Of a stretch of DNA of 35,395 nt, positions 1-7,649 are shown piece after piece (position 1 is the first letter of the stretch; each line of letters starts with the position of its first letter). The translations under genes were made by a program, and so were the position numbers. Source of the DNA: an uncultured Planctomycetales bacterium (GTDB lineage Bacteria > Planctomycetota > Planctomycetia > Isosphaerales > Isosphaeraceae); contig CALCIB010000087.1 in the NCBI GenBank assembly GCA_937907525.1, forward strand, positions 1 through 35,395, written 5' to 3'. The notes below the pieces were generated by a model. The model was not told where the DNA came from, did not search any database, and saw only the letters and a list, made by a program, of their open reading frames with translations.

Positions 1-64
1 CTGTGGTTCCCCATCTTCCGCCCATGGATTCGACAAGTTGTTTCGGCGGCGTTCCTCGCGGTCT

Positions 65-89
65 GTCTTCCCCCGCCAGGAGGGAAGAC
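65..89 (-). terminator. possible hairpin after the VWA gene
   Basis: An 8-bp inverted repeat (GTCTTCCC at 65-72, GGGAAGAC at 82-89) lies 38 bases beyond the VWA stop codon on the minus strand. There is no T-tract, so termination is only a possibility. I see no supportable gene in bases 1-126. Confidence 0.25.
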
Positions 90-126
90 CGCGATGGTCG
101 TCCTCCGCCACTTACGGGACGGACTC

Positions 127-1173
127 TCAGCCGGCCGCGGGGGACTTCGGGAAGCGGGACGTGTCGATGTAGTGATACGACCCGCCGGTCTCCGCGGCCA
201 GGCGGCGCAGCGGCGTGTTCTGGCCCATGTCGCGGCCGATGCCGAACTCGATCGCCTGGATCCGCGTCCCCTTGGCCTCGCGGAGCACGGTCGCGACGTT
301 GTCGTTGGTCATCGAGGCGGCGTCGGTGAGGAAGAAGATCACCTCGGGACGATCGACCAGGGCGGTGCGCAGGGCCAGCAGGTGGTCGGTCCCGCCGAAC
401 GGGACGACGGCGGCGAGCTGGGCGCGGACGCGCTCCTTGTTGACGGTCGTCGCCGGCATGATCCCGCGCTTGCCCTCCGAGTCGGTGAGCTTGCGGGCGT
501 TGAGGTCGTAGAAGGTGACCGAGAAGCCGACGTCCGGCGGCAGGCGGTCGAGGCTGGAGAGGAGTTCGGCCTTGGCGTGGTCCAGCGCGTTGCGGGTGCT
601 CATGCTGCCGGAGCAGTCGATGACGTAGGCGAACGAGCGGCCGTTCTCGCGGCTGCCGAAGAACTCGGTCCCGGGTCCGATCCCTCGGCCGACGCCGCCG
701 CCGGAGCCGCCGCCGCGGCCGCCGCCCCCCCCCGCGCCGGTGCCGGGGATCAGCCCGGCGCCGGTCGCGGGCAATTCGGGGATCTCCCGGGCGAGGGTCT
801 CGTCGGGCTTCACGACGCTCTGGGGGAGGATCTCCGAGAGCAGGGCGTCGGCCGCGGGATCGTGGGTGGGCTTGATCGGCGTCGCGTCGGCCGGCCTGGG
901 TTGCAGGCGAGGGTCGGCCATGCCGCCGATCTCGCCGGGGCCGCCGCCCCCCCCCGCGCCGGATTCGGTATCGGTCGCGCGGTTGTCGGTCGGCTCAAGC
1001 TCGCCGCTCATCGCGCGACGGGCCGAGTCGTCGCCGTCGGGCGCGTTGACGACGGAAAGCACCGTCAACGACCCCAACACCGCCAGCAGGACGTGGAAGA
1101 CCGTCGACGTCCCCAGCGAGCGCGGGTCGGTCATGGGCGTGCGGCCGATCCGAAGCCGGTCAACGATCGCCAT
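127..1173 (-). CDS. membrane-anchored VWA-domain protein
   Basis: A 348-residue protein with a single N-terminal membrane segment (about residues 24-43), a long Gly/Pro-rich linker (about 70-175) and a C-terminal von Willebrand A domain (about 180-340). The MIDAS metal site looks complete: DCSGS at 186-190, Thr262 in FGGT and Asp284 in FLTDA. VWA domains bind partner proteins through a divalent metal; here the domain should face the periplasm. The start is chosen from GGAGG about 6 bases upstream; the gene overlaps the preceding one by 14 bp, so it is the last cistron of the ExbB-ExbD-ExbD operon. The linker is encoded by two identical 20-base stretches each containing nine consecutive G on the coding strand. 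Its partner and exact role are unknown; a load-bearing component driven by the ExbBD motor is an inference. Confidence 0.85.
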   Translation of the reverse strand: MAIVDRLRIGRTPMTDPRSLGTSTVFHVLLAVLGSLTVLSVVNAPDGDDSARRAMSGELEPTDNRATDTESGAGGGGGPGEIGGMADPRLQPRPADATPIKPTHDPAADALLSEILPQSVVKPDETLAREIPELPATGAGLIPGTGAGGGGGRGGGSGGGVGRGIGPGTEFFGSRENGRSFAYVIDCSGSMSTRNALDHAKAELLSSLDRLPPDVGFSVTFYDLNARKLTDSEGKRGIMPATTVNKERVRAQLAAVVPFGGTDHLLALRTALVDRPEVIFFLTDAASMTNDNVATVLREAKGTRIQAIEFGIGRDMGQNTPLRRLAAETGGSYHYIDTSRFPKSPAAG

Positions 1174-1846
1174 CGTCGTCCTCCGGTCCCAGGAATTCCA
1201 GGGGGGGGTCGGGATCGTTCCGACGCCCGCCGGCGCGACGACCCCGACGGCCGGCGGGCGCGGCCAGCGACCGCCACGCCAGGATCGCTCCGAGCGCGGC
1301 GGCCGCCACCAGTAATCCTAGGACGACGGCCGGGTTCGGCCAGTCCGCCGCCGCCGGCTCGGCCGTTTCCGCGGGGGCCGGCTTCTCGACGGTCGGCGCG
1401 GCCGAACCGACGACCAGCGGCGCGAGCCGGTCCCCCTCGGCCTTGTAGCGGACTCGCCTGAGATAAACGCCCTCGAATGAAACCGCCGCTCCCTTCCAGG
1501 CGTCGACCGCGCGCCTCGGCGCGGGGAAGAGGACGCAGAGCAGGTCGCCCGGCGGCTGCTCGATCCACGCCTCCACCAGCGCCGGGAAGCTGCCGACGGC
1601 GTCTTGCCGGAACGCCCGGACGACCAGGCCGGCGACGCGGACGCGACGGCCTCGGAACTCGTCGGGGTGTTCCCAAAGGTCTCGGAAGCTCGCGGCGACG
1701 GCGGGGCCCGGACCTTGCTTGCCCGAAAGGGCGTCGTGTTCGGCGGCGAGGTCCCCCAGGCCAAGCGGCGCGTCGTCTTGCGCGAGGCCGTTTCCGACTC
1801 CGATCAAGCCCAGGAGCGCGGCCAGGGCCGCGCCTCGCCCGATCAC
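1160..1846 (-). CDS. secreted/membrane protein with OB-like domain, function unknown
   Basis: A 228-residue protein with an N-terminal signal peptide (hydrophobic to about residue 22, ending GLAQ), a central domain of about 90 residues (FRDLWEHPDEFRGRRVRVAG onward) whose beta-rich pattern resembles the OB-like domains of planctomycete envelope proteins, a Pro/Ala linker, one membrane helix (about 173-192) and a short basic-then-acidic tail. It starts with GTG inside a GTGA overlap with the upstream ExbD stop and overlaps the VWA gene by 14 bp, so translation is probably coupled on both sides. This implies a stoichiometric part of the ExbBD/VWA assembly. The OB assignment is by eye and uncertain; no catalytic motif is visible. 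Confidence 0.7.
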   Translation of the reverse strand: MIGRGAALAALLGLIGVGNGLAQDDAPLGLGDLAAEHDALSGKQGPGPAVAASFRDLWEHPDEFRGRRVRVAGLVVRAFRQDAVGSFPALVEAWIEQPPGDLLCVLFPAPRRAVDAWKGAAVSFEGVYLRRVRYKAEGDRLAPLVVGSAAPTVEKPAPAETAEPAAADWPNPAVVLGLLVAAAALGAILAWRSLAAPAGRRGRRAGGRRNDPDPPLEFLGPEDDDGDR

Positions 1847-2382
1847 GGCCCGGCTCCAGGCGGGGCGAGGCGGACGGCGGCCACGCCGGCGGACGAGCAG
1901 ACGGCGATGATCCGCGCGGCCGGCTCGTATCGCAGGCGGTCGTCGGCGATCAGCCGGACCCGCATCGGCCGCGTCCCCAACAGCTCGACGTAGCGCCGAA
2001 GCCGCCCGCCGAGTTGGGCCAGGTCCTCGACGGGCGCCTCGCCGAGCCGCAGCGACTTGAGGTCGCCCAGGTCGTCGGCCTCGGCGCGGATCATCACGTC
2101 GTTCTCCAGGTCGACGTCGACGGTTCGCGAGGTCGGCCGGGCCATGCCTCGCGGCGCCGAGGGGAGCGCCGCGGGGGTGGCCGGCAGGTGCAGGTCGATC
2201 CGGGTCTCGGCGGTCGGCGGCCGGAACGTCATGATGAAGAACGCCAGGAGTTGAAACGCCATGTCGAGGATGGGCGCGGCGGGGAAGTAGACGTCCTCGG
2301 GCTGTCCCGGACGATAGTTCCGCGCGCGTCGCGAGCCGTCGTCCGCGGGGCTCGCCTTCGTCGGGGCTGGGGCGATGCTCAC
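1843..2382 (-). CDS. ExbD/TolR-family protein (second copy)
   Basis: A 179-residue biopolymer-transport-type protein. It has a short cytoplasmic N-terminus, one membrane helix with the family's essential Asp (PAAPILDMAFQLLAFFIM, about residues 34-51) and a periplasmic domain. The start is GTG at 2380-2382, inside a 4-bp GTGA overlap with the upstream exbD, with GAGGAG just before it; the open frame extends further upstream but that portion is antisense-like shadow of the neighbour. ExbD proteins pair with ExbB to couple proton flow to work in the envelope. Two divergent ExbD genes after one ExbB suggest a heteromeric plug, as in some planctomycete clusters. The substrate is unknown and no TonB or TonB-dependent receptor is nearby. 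Confidence 0.85.
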   Translation of the reverse strand: MSIAPAPTKASPADDGSRRARNYRPGQPEDVYFPAAPILDMAFQLLAFFIMTFRPPTAETRIDLHLPATPAALPSAPRGMARPTSRTVDVDLENDVMIRAEADDLGDLKSLRLGEAPVEDLAQLGGRLRRYVELLGTRPMRVRLIADDRLRYEPAARIIAVCSSAGVAAVRLAPPGAGP

Positions 2383-2906
2383 GGCTCCTCCCGGTTCAGG
2401 ACGACGAGGCTGAAGTTGGCGAAGCCCTGTTCCTGGGCCTCGGCGAGCGTCCGGCGCACGGCGCCGAAGGGGGCCTCGCGGTCGGCCCTGATGATGACCG
2501 CGGTGGGGAGTTCGGCGCCGGGGTCGGCCCCGGTGAACTGAAGGCGGAGGCTCGGCAGGTCGGGCCGGTCGCCGGAGACCTCCGGCTGGGGCTGGATCAA
2601 CTCCAGGCCCGATCGCCGCTCGGCGGCCTGGCGCTTCCACCAGGCGACGGCGGCGTCGCCGGGGATCGCCGCGTCATCGACCAGGAGCGTCCCCCGGGCG
2701 TCGATCGCCACGGCCAGGCGGTCGAGCGCCAGTTCGGCGCCCGGCAAGGCGGCGGGGGCGACGGGGAGCCGCACGGCCCTGGTTCGGCCCTCGACCTGGG
2801 CGCCGAAGTGGACCAGCATCATGAAGAAGAAGATCAGTTGGAGCACCAGGTCCAAAAGCGGCGTCAGATTGGGGTTGAGGGAGTGCGGCGGCGACGTGCG
2901 CGGCAT
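2379..2906 (-). CDS. ExbD/TolR-family protein (first copy)
   Basis: A 175-residue protein with the ExbD layout: a short N-terminus, a single membrane helix containing the conserved Asp (LTPLLDLVLQLIFFFMM, about residues 14-30) and a periplasmic domain with a family-like ending in which a predicted strand (TAVIIRADREAPFG) is followed by a helix. It begins 19 bp after the ExbB stop and overlaps the second ExbD by 4 bp. It differs strongly in sequence from that second copy, so this is not a recent duplication. The Shine-Dalgarno is weak (ACGAGG). The role is proton-driven coupling with ExbB; the driven partner is unknown. Confidence 0.88.
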   Translation of the reverse strand: MPRTSPPHSLNPNLTPLLDLVLQLIFFFMMLVHFGAQVEGRTRAVRLPVAPAALPGAELALDRLAVAIDARGTLLVDDAAIPGDAAVAWWKRQAAERRSGLELIQPQPEVSGDRPDLPSLRLQFTGADPGAELPTAVIIRADREAPFGAVRRTLAEAQEQGFANFSLVVLNREEP

Positions 2907-2925
2907 CGGGCGGCCTCGTCCGGGT

Positions 2926-3822
2926 TCATTCGGGGAGCGACGGCGGCGGGGTGGGACGCGCGCCCAGCGCCGCGCTGAGCGCGAACGGATGAGGATGCGC
3001 CGCGGGAGTCGGGTGCGACGCCTCTTGCGGCTTGACGCCGGGGGCGAACTGTTCCAGAAGCGGCTCGGCGGCCATCTCCGCCTCCAGCGACATCCGGGCG
3101 ATCCGGTTGCGGAAGTAGGCGTAGAAGTAGATCGCCGGGATCGAGATCGCGATCCCCTCCAGCGTGGCGAAAAGCGCCGTGGAGATCCCCTCGGCGAGCT
3201 GGCTGGCCTGCGGCGCGGCGCCCTTGGTGGCGATGACGCGGAACGCCTTGATCATGCCGTAGACCGTGCCGACGAGGCCGATCATCGGCCCCAGGGTGCC
3301 GACGGTGGCCAGGTAGGTCGTGCGGTGCTCCATCTCCATCGTGGCGTCCTCGTTGGCGATCTCCATCGCCCGCCGGGCCGGGGCGGCGCCCGAGGGGAGC
3401 TTCCGCACGCCCGCGGCCAGCACCCGCGCGAACAGCGAGCGATCCGCCGCCAGCCGGTTGTAGGCGTCGCCGAACCGGCGCTGCTCCAAAAGCTCGTGGA
3501 CCTCGCGCGCCAGGCCGCGGGGGACCGCCGCGGACGCTCGATAGTGAATGGTCAACCAGACGACCAGCGCCACCAGGTAGAACGACATGACCGCGATGAT
3601 CAGGCCGATGACGCCCGACGCCCGAACCATCCACGACAGGAAGGACTCGCCGTCGCCCTGGTCGTCCGCGTCGGTCGTCGCGGCCGCGGTCGCCGTCTCC
3701 ACGCCGGATTTCGCCGCTTCCTGGCCGATCGCGGGCGGAACGGCCGTCGCCACGCCGACCGCCAGGATCCAGAACGCGAGCAGGGCCGCGACCGCGCCCG
3801 CCCGGTCTCGCCGTGATTCCAT
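2926..3822 (-). CDS. MotA/TolQ/ExbB proton channel family protein
   Basis: A 298-residue inner-membrane protein. It has an N-terminal signal-like helix (to about VPPAIGQ), a membrane helix (about residues 67-90) and the typical ExbB/TolQ core, where LATVGTLGPMIGLVGTVYGM and the following helices form the proton channel with ExbD. The open frame extends to 3903, but I prefer ATG at 3820-3822 because it directly precedes a good signal peptide and has GGGAGG about 10 bases upstream. It is the first gene of a five-gene operon and a promoter-like sequence lies about 50 bases upstream. The signal-peptide-like N-terminal extension is common in planctomycete members and absent from E. coli ExbB. Confidence 0.88.
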   Translation of the reverse strand: MESRRDRAGAVAALLAFWILAVGVATAVPPAIGQEAAKSGVETATAAATTDADDQGDGESFLSWMVRASGVIGLIIAVMSFYLVALVVWLTIHYRASAAVPRGLAREVHELLEQRRFGDAYNRLAADRSLFARVLAAGVRKLPSGAAPARRAMEIANEDATMEMEHRTTYLATVGTLGPMIGLVGTVYGMIKAFRVIATKGAAPQASQLAEGISTALFATLEGIAISIPAIYFYAYFRNRIARMSLEAEMAAEPLLEQFAPGVKPQEASHPTPAAHPHPFALSAALGARPTPPPSLPE

Positions 3823-3870
3823 CGCCGCCGGACCTCCCGATTCGCCTCGTTCCCTCGCCCGTTCGTCCAC

Positions 3871-3897
3871 CTTATACGATCGTCCCCAATCGGACAA
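3871..3897 (-). promoter_or_regulatory. candidate sigma70-type promoter of the ExbBD/VWA operon
   Basis: On the minus strand, TTGTCC (3892-3897) and TATAAG (3871-3876) are separated by 15 bp. The -10 matches the consensus at five of six bases; the spacer is short. It would start transcription about 40 bases before the chosen ExbB start. The rest of 3823-4056 holds nothing I can call; a 59-codon minus-strand frame there ends inside this -10 and has no ribosome site. Confidence 0.35.
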
Positions 3898-4056
3898 ACG
3901 CAACCGCCGACGTGGAACGGCCCTCGGGAAGATCGGCGATATTCAAGCGGCGGCGGGCCCGGCCGAGGGTGGCCTCGACGGGATTGACGTTCCCAGGTCG
4001 GCCCTCGGCGATTAGGATTCGCGCGTGCTTTGTCGAAATCACCACGAGCATGCTTA

Positions 4057-4215
4057 ATCCCTTCTCCCCTTGTGGGAGAAGGTGCCCCGAAGGGGCGGAT
4101 GAGGGGGCGCGACTCAAGCCGTGGACTTCTAAAGCCATGGCCGGGCGCGGGATGCGACGCCGGCCGACCCCTCATCCGGCCTTCGGCCACCTTCTCCCAC
4201 AAGGGGAGAAGGGAT
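4057..4215. repeat. composite inverted-repeat element, copy 1 (159 bp)
   Basis: Two arms of about 50 bases (4057-4106 and 4167-4215) form one long inverted repeat. Each arm contains two small hairpins: CTTCTCCC/GGGAGAAG around CTTGT, and a GAA-loop hairpin that is GCCCC/GGGGC in the left arm but GGCC/GGCC in the right arm. A second copy is at 10279-10407 with the same asymmetry. It lies between the divergent ExbB operon and the GT87-like gene. This looks like a REP/MITE-type dispersed repeat; I recall closely similar sequence being widespread in proteobacterial genomes, which is memory and not a search result. Confidence 0.85.
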
Positions 4216-4319
4216 GCTTGTCATCATAAGTTCCCCAGGTTTTCGACAAAGCGATTCGCGCGTCTTTTCCGGATGGAGCCAGGCCCGCGCCGGGCGTCAA
4301 TATGGGGAGCGATCGGACC

Positions 4320-5942
4320 ATGCCGCATCAGGACGACGGATCGTCGCAAGGACGGAACACGACCCCACGAATCCGACGCGACGCCGCGCCCGACGTCCGT
4401 CGGCGCCGACGGCCCTGGCTGATCGCCGCGGCCGCGATCTTGATGGTCGTCTTCTCCGCGCCGCCGCTGTTCAACCTCGTCCGCGACGCGCCGAACAAGG
4501 ATTACAGCCTGTGGCATCAGGTCGGCGTTGCGGTTCGAGACGGGGTGGAGATCTACCCCGACCCCGATTCGCATCGGCTCTTCCCCTTCATGTATCCGCC
4601 CTCGGCCGCGGCGCTTCTAGGGTACGTCAGCTATCTGGGACGATACGGCACCGGGATTTTGCTGGTCCTGGTCCACTCGGCGGCGTGGGTGGGCGCGGTG
4701 CTCCTTTCGGTTCGGCTGGCGACCGGAAGGGCGACGGGGAGTCGGCCGGCGCTGTACGTCGTCCCCTCGCTGGTGATCGTGGCCTTGATCCACAACACTT
4801 ACCTGCTGGGACAGCCGAACCTCTCGCTCCTGACGCTCCTGCTGGCGGCGTTTTTTTGCCTTCAAAAAGGGCGGGACGTCGCCGCCGGCGCGCTGGTGGC
4901 GACCGGCGCGGCGATCAAGGCGTTTCCGATCCTGGCGCTCGGCTATCTGATCTATCGACGCCGCTGGAAGGCGTCGGCGGCGACGGTCGCGGCCCTGGCG
5001 GCGTGGCTGCTGATCGTCCCCTTGCCGTTCCGCACGCCCGCCCAGGCCGCGCGCGACGTCCACGTCTGGTCCGACGGCATGCTCTTCACCTACAACAAGC
5101 AGGGGATCGCCCAGCGTCCGTACCGTTCGTACAGTTATAAGAATCAGTCGATCATGGCGATGACGCATCGCCTGTTGCGCGACGTCCCGGCCGACGGCGA
5201 GGCCGTTCTGTCGAAGCGCGTCGCCGCCTACCGCCGCGCCCATAAGAACGACGAGACCGACGGCGTCCGCGCCGACGGCTCGTTCGACCTCAAGACGATG
5301 CTCGCCACCGCCCCCTGGGAGACCGGGAGGATCGCGGCGGCCTTCGAGGGAATCGACGCCGATCTGAAGAAGGCGTGGCGGGTCAACGTGGCCTCGCTGG
5401 ACTTTCGCGCCGTCACGCTGGCGACGCTCGCCGCCATGGCCGTCCTGGGCCTCTTCACCCTGGCCGTCCTGCCCGGGGGCCGCGACCGGACCCAGCGCTC
5501 CGACGCCCTGGAGTTCTCGATCATCACGCTTCTGATCGTGATGTTCTCCCCGCTATCATTCAATTACGCCTACGTCTGGCTGATCTTTCCGGCGACCGTC
5601 GCCTTGAACGAGGCGTTCGCCCATCCGTCGCCGAGCCGACGCGGGCGGATCGCCGAGCGCGCCTGGCTGGCGTTCATCCTCCTCTTGCCGGCGACGGCCG
5701 TGGCGGCCCCGCTGTACGCCCAGGCTTACGGCAACCTGTTCGTCCCCTCCGCGCTGCTCGTTTTCACGCTCGGCGCCCGACTCAAGCGGGTCGGTCGCCG
5801 AACCGAGCCGGAAGCCTCCGGCGAACGCGACGACGCTCGGCGCGAGACGGCGGCCGCGGAATCGGCCGCGGCCAGTCCCTACTCGGAACCCAGCCGCGAG
5901 AGGCGACAAGGAAAGTGGCGCGACAAGCTCGATTCTTGTTGA
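4320..5942 (+). CDS. polytopic membrane glycosyltransferase, GT87 (DUF2029)-like
   Basis: A protein of about 540 residues with a basic N-terminus, around 9-11 membrane segments and a charged C-terminal tail. After the first helix comes the loop NKDYSLWHQVGVAVRDGVEIY followed by FPFMYPPSAA, the layout of the GT87/DUF2029 family, which uses polyprenyl-phosphate sugars to glycosylate envelope glycans. ATG at 4320 is chosen because GGGGAG sits 10 bases upstream; an in-frame ATG at 4302 would lack a site. A second protein with related architecture lies at 33839-35302. The sugar donor and acceptor cannot be told. The C-terminal 50 residues (Glu/Arg/Ala-rich) look unstructured. Confidence 0.75.
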   Translation: MPHQDDGSSQGRNTTPRIRRDAAPDVRRRRRPWLIAAAAILMVVFSAPPLFNLVRDAPNKDYSLWHQVGVAVRDGVEIYPDPDSHRLFPFMYPPSAAALLGYVSYLGRYGTGILLVLVHSAAWVGAVLLSVRLATGRATGSRPALYVVPSLVIVALIHNTYLLGQPNLSLLTLLLAAFFCLQKGRDVAAGALVATGAAIKAFPILALGYLIYRRRWKASAATVAALAAWLLIVPLPFRTPAQAARDVHVWSDGMLFTYNKQGIAQRPYRSYSYKNQSIMAMTHRLLRDVPADGEAVLSKRVAAYRRAHKNDETDGVRADGSFDLKTMLATAPWETGRIAAAFEGIDADLKKAWRVNVASLDFRAVTLATLAAMAVLGLFTLAVLPGGRDRTQRSDALEFSIITLLIVMFSPLSFNYAYVWLIFPATVALNEAFAHPSPSRRGRIAERAWLAFILLLPATAVAAPLYAQAYGNLFVPSALLVFTLGARLKRVGRRTEPEASGERDDARRETAAAESAAASPYSEPSRERRQGKWRDKLDSC

Positions 5943-6118
5943 ACCGCGCCGCCTTCGTGAGTAGAGTTTATCGCGCGCCACATGTTTCAAGGATCGCCGT
6001 GACGCGCGATCCGGACGCCTCCTTCTCGAAGCAAGTCCGGGCCATCCTCCGAAGGCGTCGCGGACGGAGGCGTTTCCCGAAAATCGATCCGAGTTGGTGT
6101 AGTCGGGAGGCACGTCTG

Positions 6119-6331
6119 ATGATCGTTCGAAACATCGTGGGTGCTCGGGCTTCGGTTCGAGTCGCCCTATTCTCCGTCGCCGTCGCCCTGGTGGCGACCG
6201 TGGGTTGCGGCGGGGCGGACCAGTCCGACGGGTCGGCGGTGGTGCCGGACCCCTCGTTGGACAAGCAGCAGGACGACATGCGCCAGTATTACCAGAAGAA
6301 CCCACTGCCCAAGCCGAAGAAGCAGCCTTGA
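6119..6331 (+). CDS. small lipoprotein of unknown function
   Basis: A 70-residue lipoprotein: basic start, hydrophobic segment (about 12-28), lipobox-like ATVGC with Cys30, then a hydrophilic tail ending in a Pro/Lys-rich stretch (KNPLPKPKKQP). GGGAGG lies 8 bases before the ATG at 6119. It precedes the DUF1559 gene by 180 bp; a small lipoprotein next to DUF1559 is a common planctomycete arrangement. The lipobox has Thr-Val-Gly before Cys instead of the classic Leu-Ala-Gly, but the rest of the signal is convincing. No function can be assigned. Confidence 0.7.
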   Translation: MIVRNIVGARASVRVALFSVAVALVATVGCGGADQSDGSAVVPDPSLDKQQDDMRQYYQKNPLPKPKKQP

Positions 6332-6511
6332 GTTCGATCGGACGAAGGCGCCCGCCCAGTAGCGTCGCGCCTTGACGGCTTTCCGCTTCTCATCCAGCGT
6401 CGTTCGTCGCCTCATCCGCGATTCCACCGCGGCCGCGTCTTCGACTCGCCGATGGGATCCGGGCTTTCGTTCTTCGTAATAGTTCTTCCCTTCTCCTGAT
6501 CGGAGTCCGCT

Positions 6512-7561
6512 ATGTCGCCACGCGCATCGAAGGGTCGGGGGTTCACCCTGATCGAGCTCCTGGTCGTGATCGCCATCATCGCGGTGTTGATCGCGCTGCT
6601 CTTGCCGGCCGTCCAGGCCGCGCGGGAGGCCGCCCGCCGGGCCCAGTGCGTCAACAACCTCAAGCAGATGGGTCTGGCCCTGCACAACTATCACCAGGCG
6701 ATCGGCAGCTTCCCCATGGGGGCGACCGACGGCCCCGTGAACGCCCCCGGCGACAGCGCCGCCACCGGCGGCGGCTGGTCCGCCTGGAGCGCCCACTCGC
6801 TGATGCTCCCTTACATGGAGCAGACGCCCATTTACAACTCGATCAACTTCAGCTGGGCGGCCATTCAGGGCGGCTCGGTCTCGTACAACATCAACTCGAC
6901 GGCCTACAACACCAAGATCAACGCCTTCCTCTGTCCGTCCGACGGTAGCGCCGGCAAGTCCAACATTTGCAGCTACGGCGGCAGCATGGGGACGACGACC
7001 ATCATCTACGGCGAGCAGAGCACCGGCCTGTTCACGTATCACGTGGTCTACAGCATCTCCGACGTCACCGACGGCACGTCGAACACGATCGCGTTCGCCG
7101 AGCAGTTGGTGGGCGATCAGATCGGCACGGCGATGAAGCGCGGCAACTCGACCGGCCGCAACATCAGCGGCGGCCAGACCGGGGCGGTGCTGGACGCCTC
7201 GGGCAGGTTGGCCCAGATCAAGGCCGACATGTTGCAGTGCGACAGTTGGTTCCGCGAGCCGAACGCTCCGGTGGGCGGTCGCGGCAACCACTGGGGCGCC
7301 GGCATCCTCGGCGCCACCATGCTGAACACGGTGATTCCGCCCAACAGCGCCGGCAGCCTCTGGGGGGCCTGTCGGCTGGATTGCTGTCCCAACGCGCAGC
7401 ACGACCATTTCACCAACGCCACCAGCAACCACAGCGGCGGCGTGAACGTGGCCCTGGCCGACGGCAGCGTCCGCTTCGTCAAGGACTCGATTAGCTGGCC
7501 GACCTGGTGGGCGCTGGGCACCCGCTCGCTCGGCGAGGCCATCTCGGCCGACTCCTACTGA
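6512..7561 (+). CDS. DUF1559 protein with type IV prepilin-like N-terminus
   Basis: A 349-residue protein of the large planctomycete DUF1559 family. The N-terminus carries the prepilin signal GFTLIELLVVIAIIAVLIAL (from residue 10), cleaved after Gly by a PilD-type peptidase, followed by the family block AAREAARRAQCVNNLKQ and NYH. The C-terminus has the family's terminal motif: NHSGGVNVALADGSVRFV. GGAG is 8 bases before the ATG. Planctomycete genomes carry dozens of such pseudopilin-like proteins; their function is not established, and surface or pilus-like assembly is inferred from the prepilin signal. Confidence 0.95.
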   Translation: MSPRASKGRGFTLIELLVVIAIIAVLIALLLPAVQAAREAARRAQCVNNLKQMGLALHNYHQAIGSFPMGATDGPVNAPGDSAATGGGWSAWSAHSLMLPYMEQTPIYNSINFSWAAIQGGSVSYNINSTAYNTKINAFLCPSDGSAGKSNICSYGGSMGTTTIIYGEQSTGLFTYHVVYSISDVTDGTSNTIAFAEQLVGDQIGTAMKRGNSTGRNISGGQTGAVLDASGRLAQIKADMLQCDSWFREPNAPVGGRGNHWGAGILGATMLNTVIPPNSAGSLWGACRLDCCPNAQHDHFTNATSNHSGGVNVALADGSVRFVKDSISWPTWWALGTRSLGEAISADSY

Positions 7562-7580
7562 TCGCGACGTCCCGAGTTCC

Positions 7581-7622
7581 AGGCGCGGCCGCACGAAGGT
7601 TCGGCCGCGCCTGTTCCATTTC
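7581..7622 (+). terminator. terminator hairpin after the DUF1559 gene
   Basis: A perfect 11-bp stem (AGGCGCGGCCG at 7581-7591, CGGCCGCGCCT at 7602-7612) with a 10-base loop begins 20 bases after the stop codon and is followed by a moderately T-rich tail (GTTCCATTTCC). Confidence 0.65.
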
Positions 7623-7649
7623 CACGCGCTCGCGGAGGGAGGACGGGCG

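Noticed and set aside
1..126. Possible start of another minus-strand gene (ATG at 23-25 or 12-14)
   Set aside because: No ribosome site precedes either and too few codons are present.
3872..4051. A 59-codon minus-strand frame between the ExbB operon and the repeat
   Set aside because: No ribosome site, its stop lies in the -10 of the predicted operon promoter, and its start abuts the repeat element.
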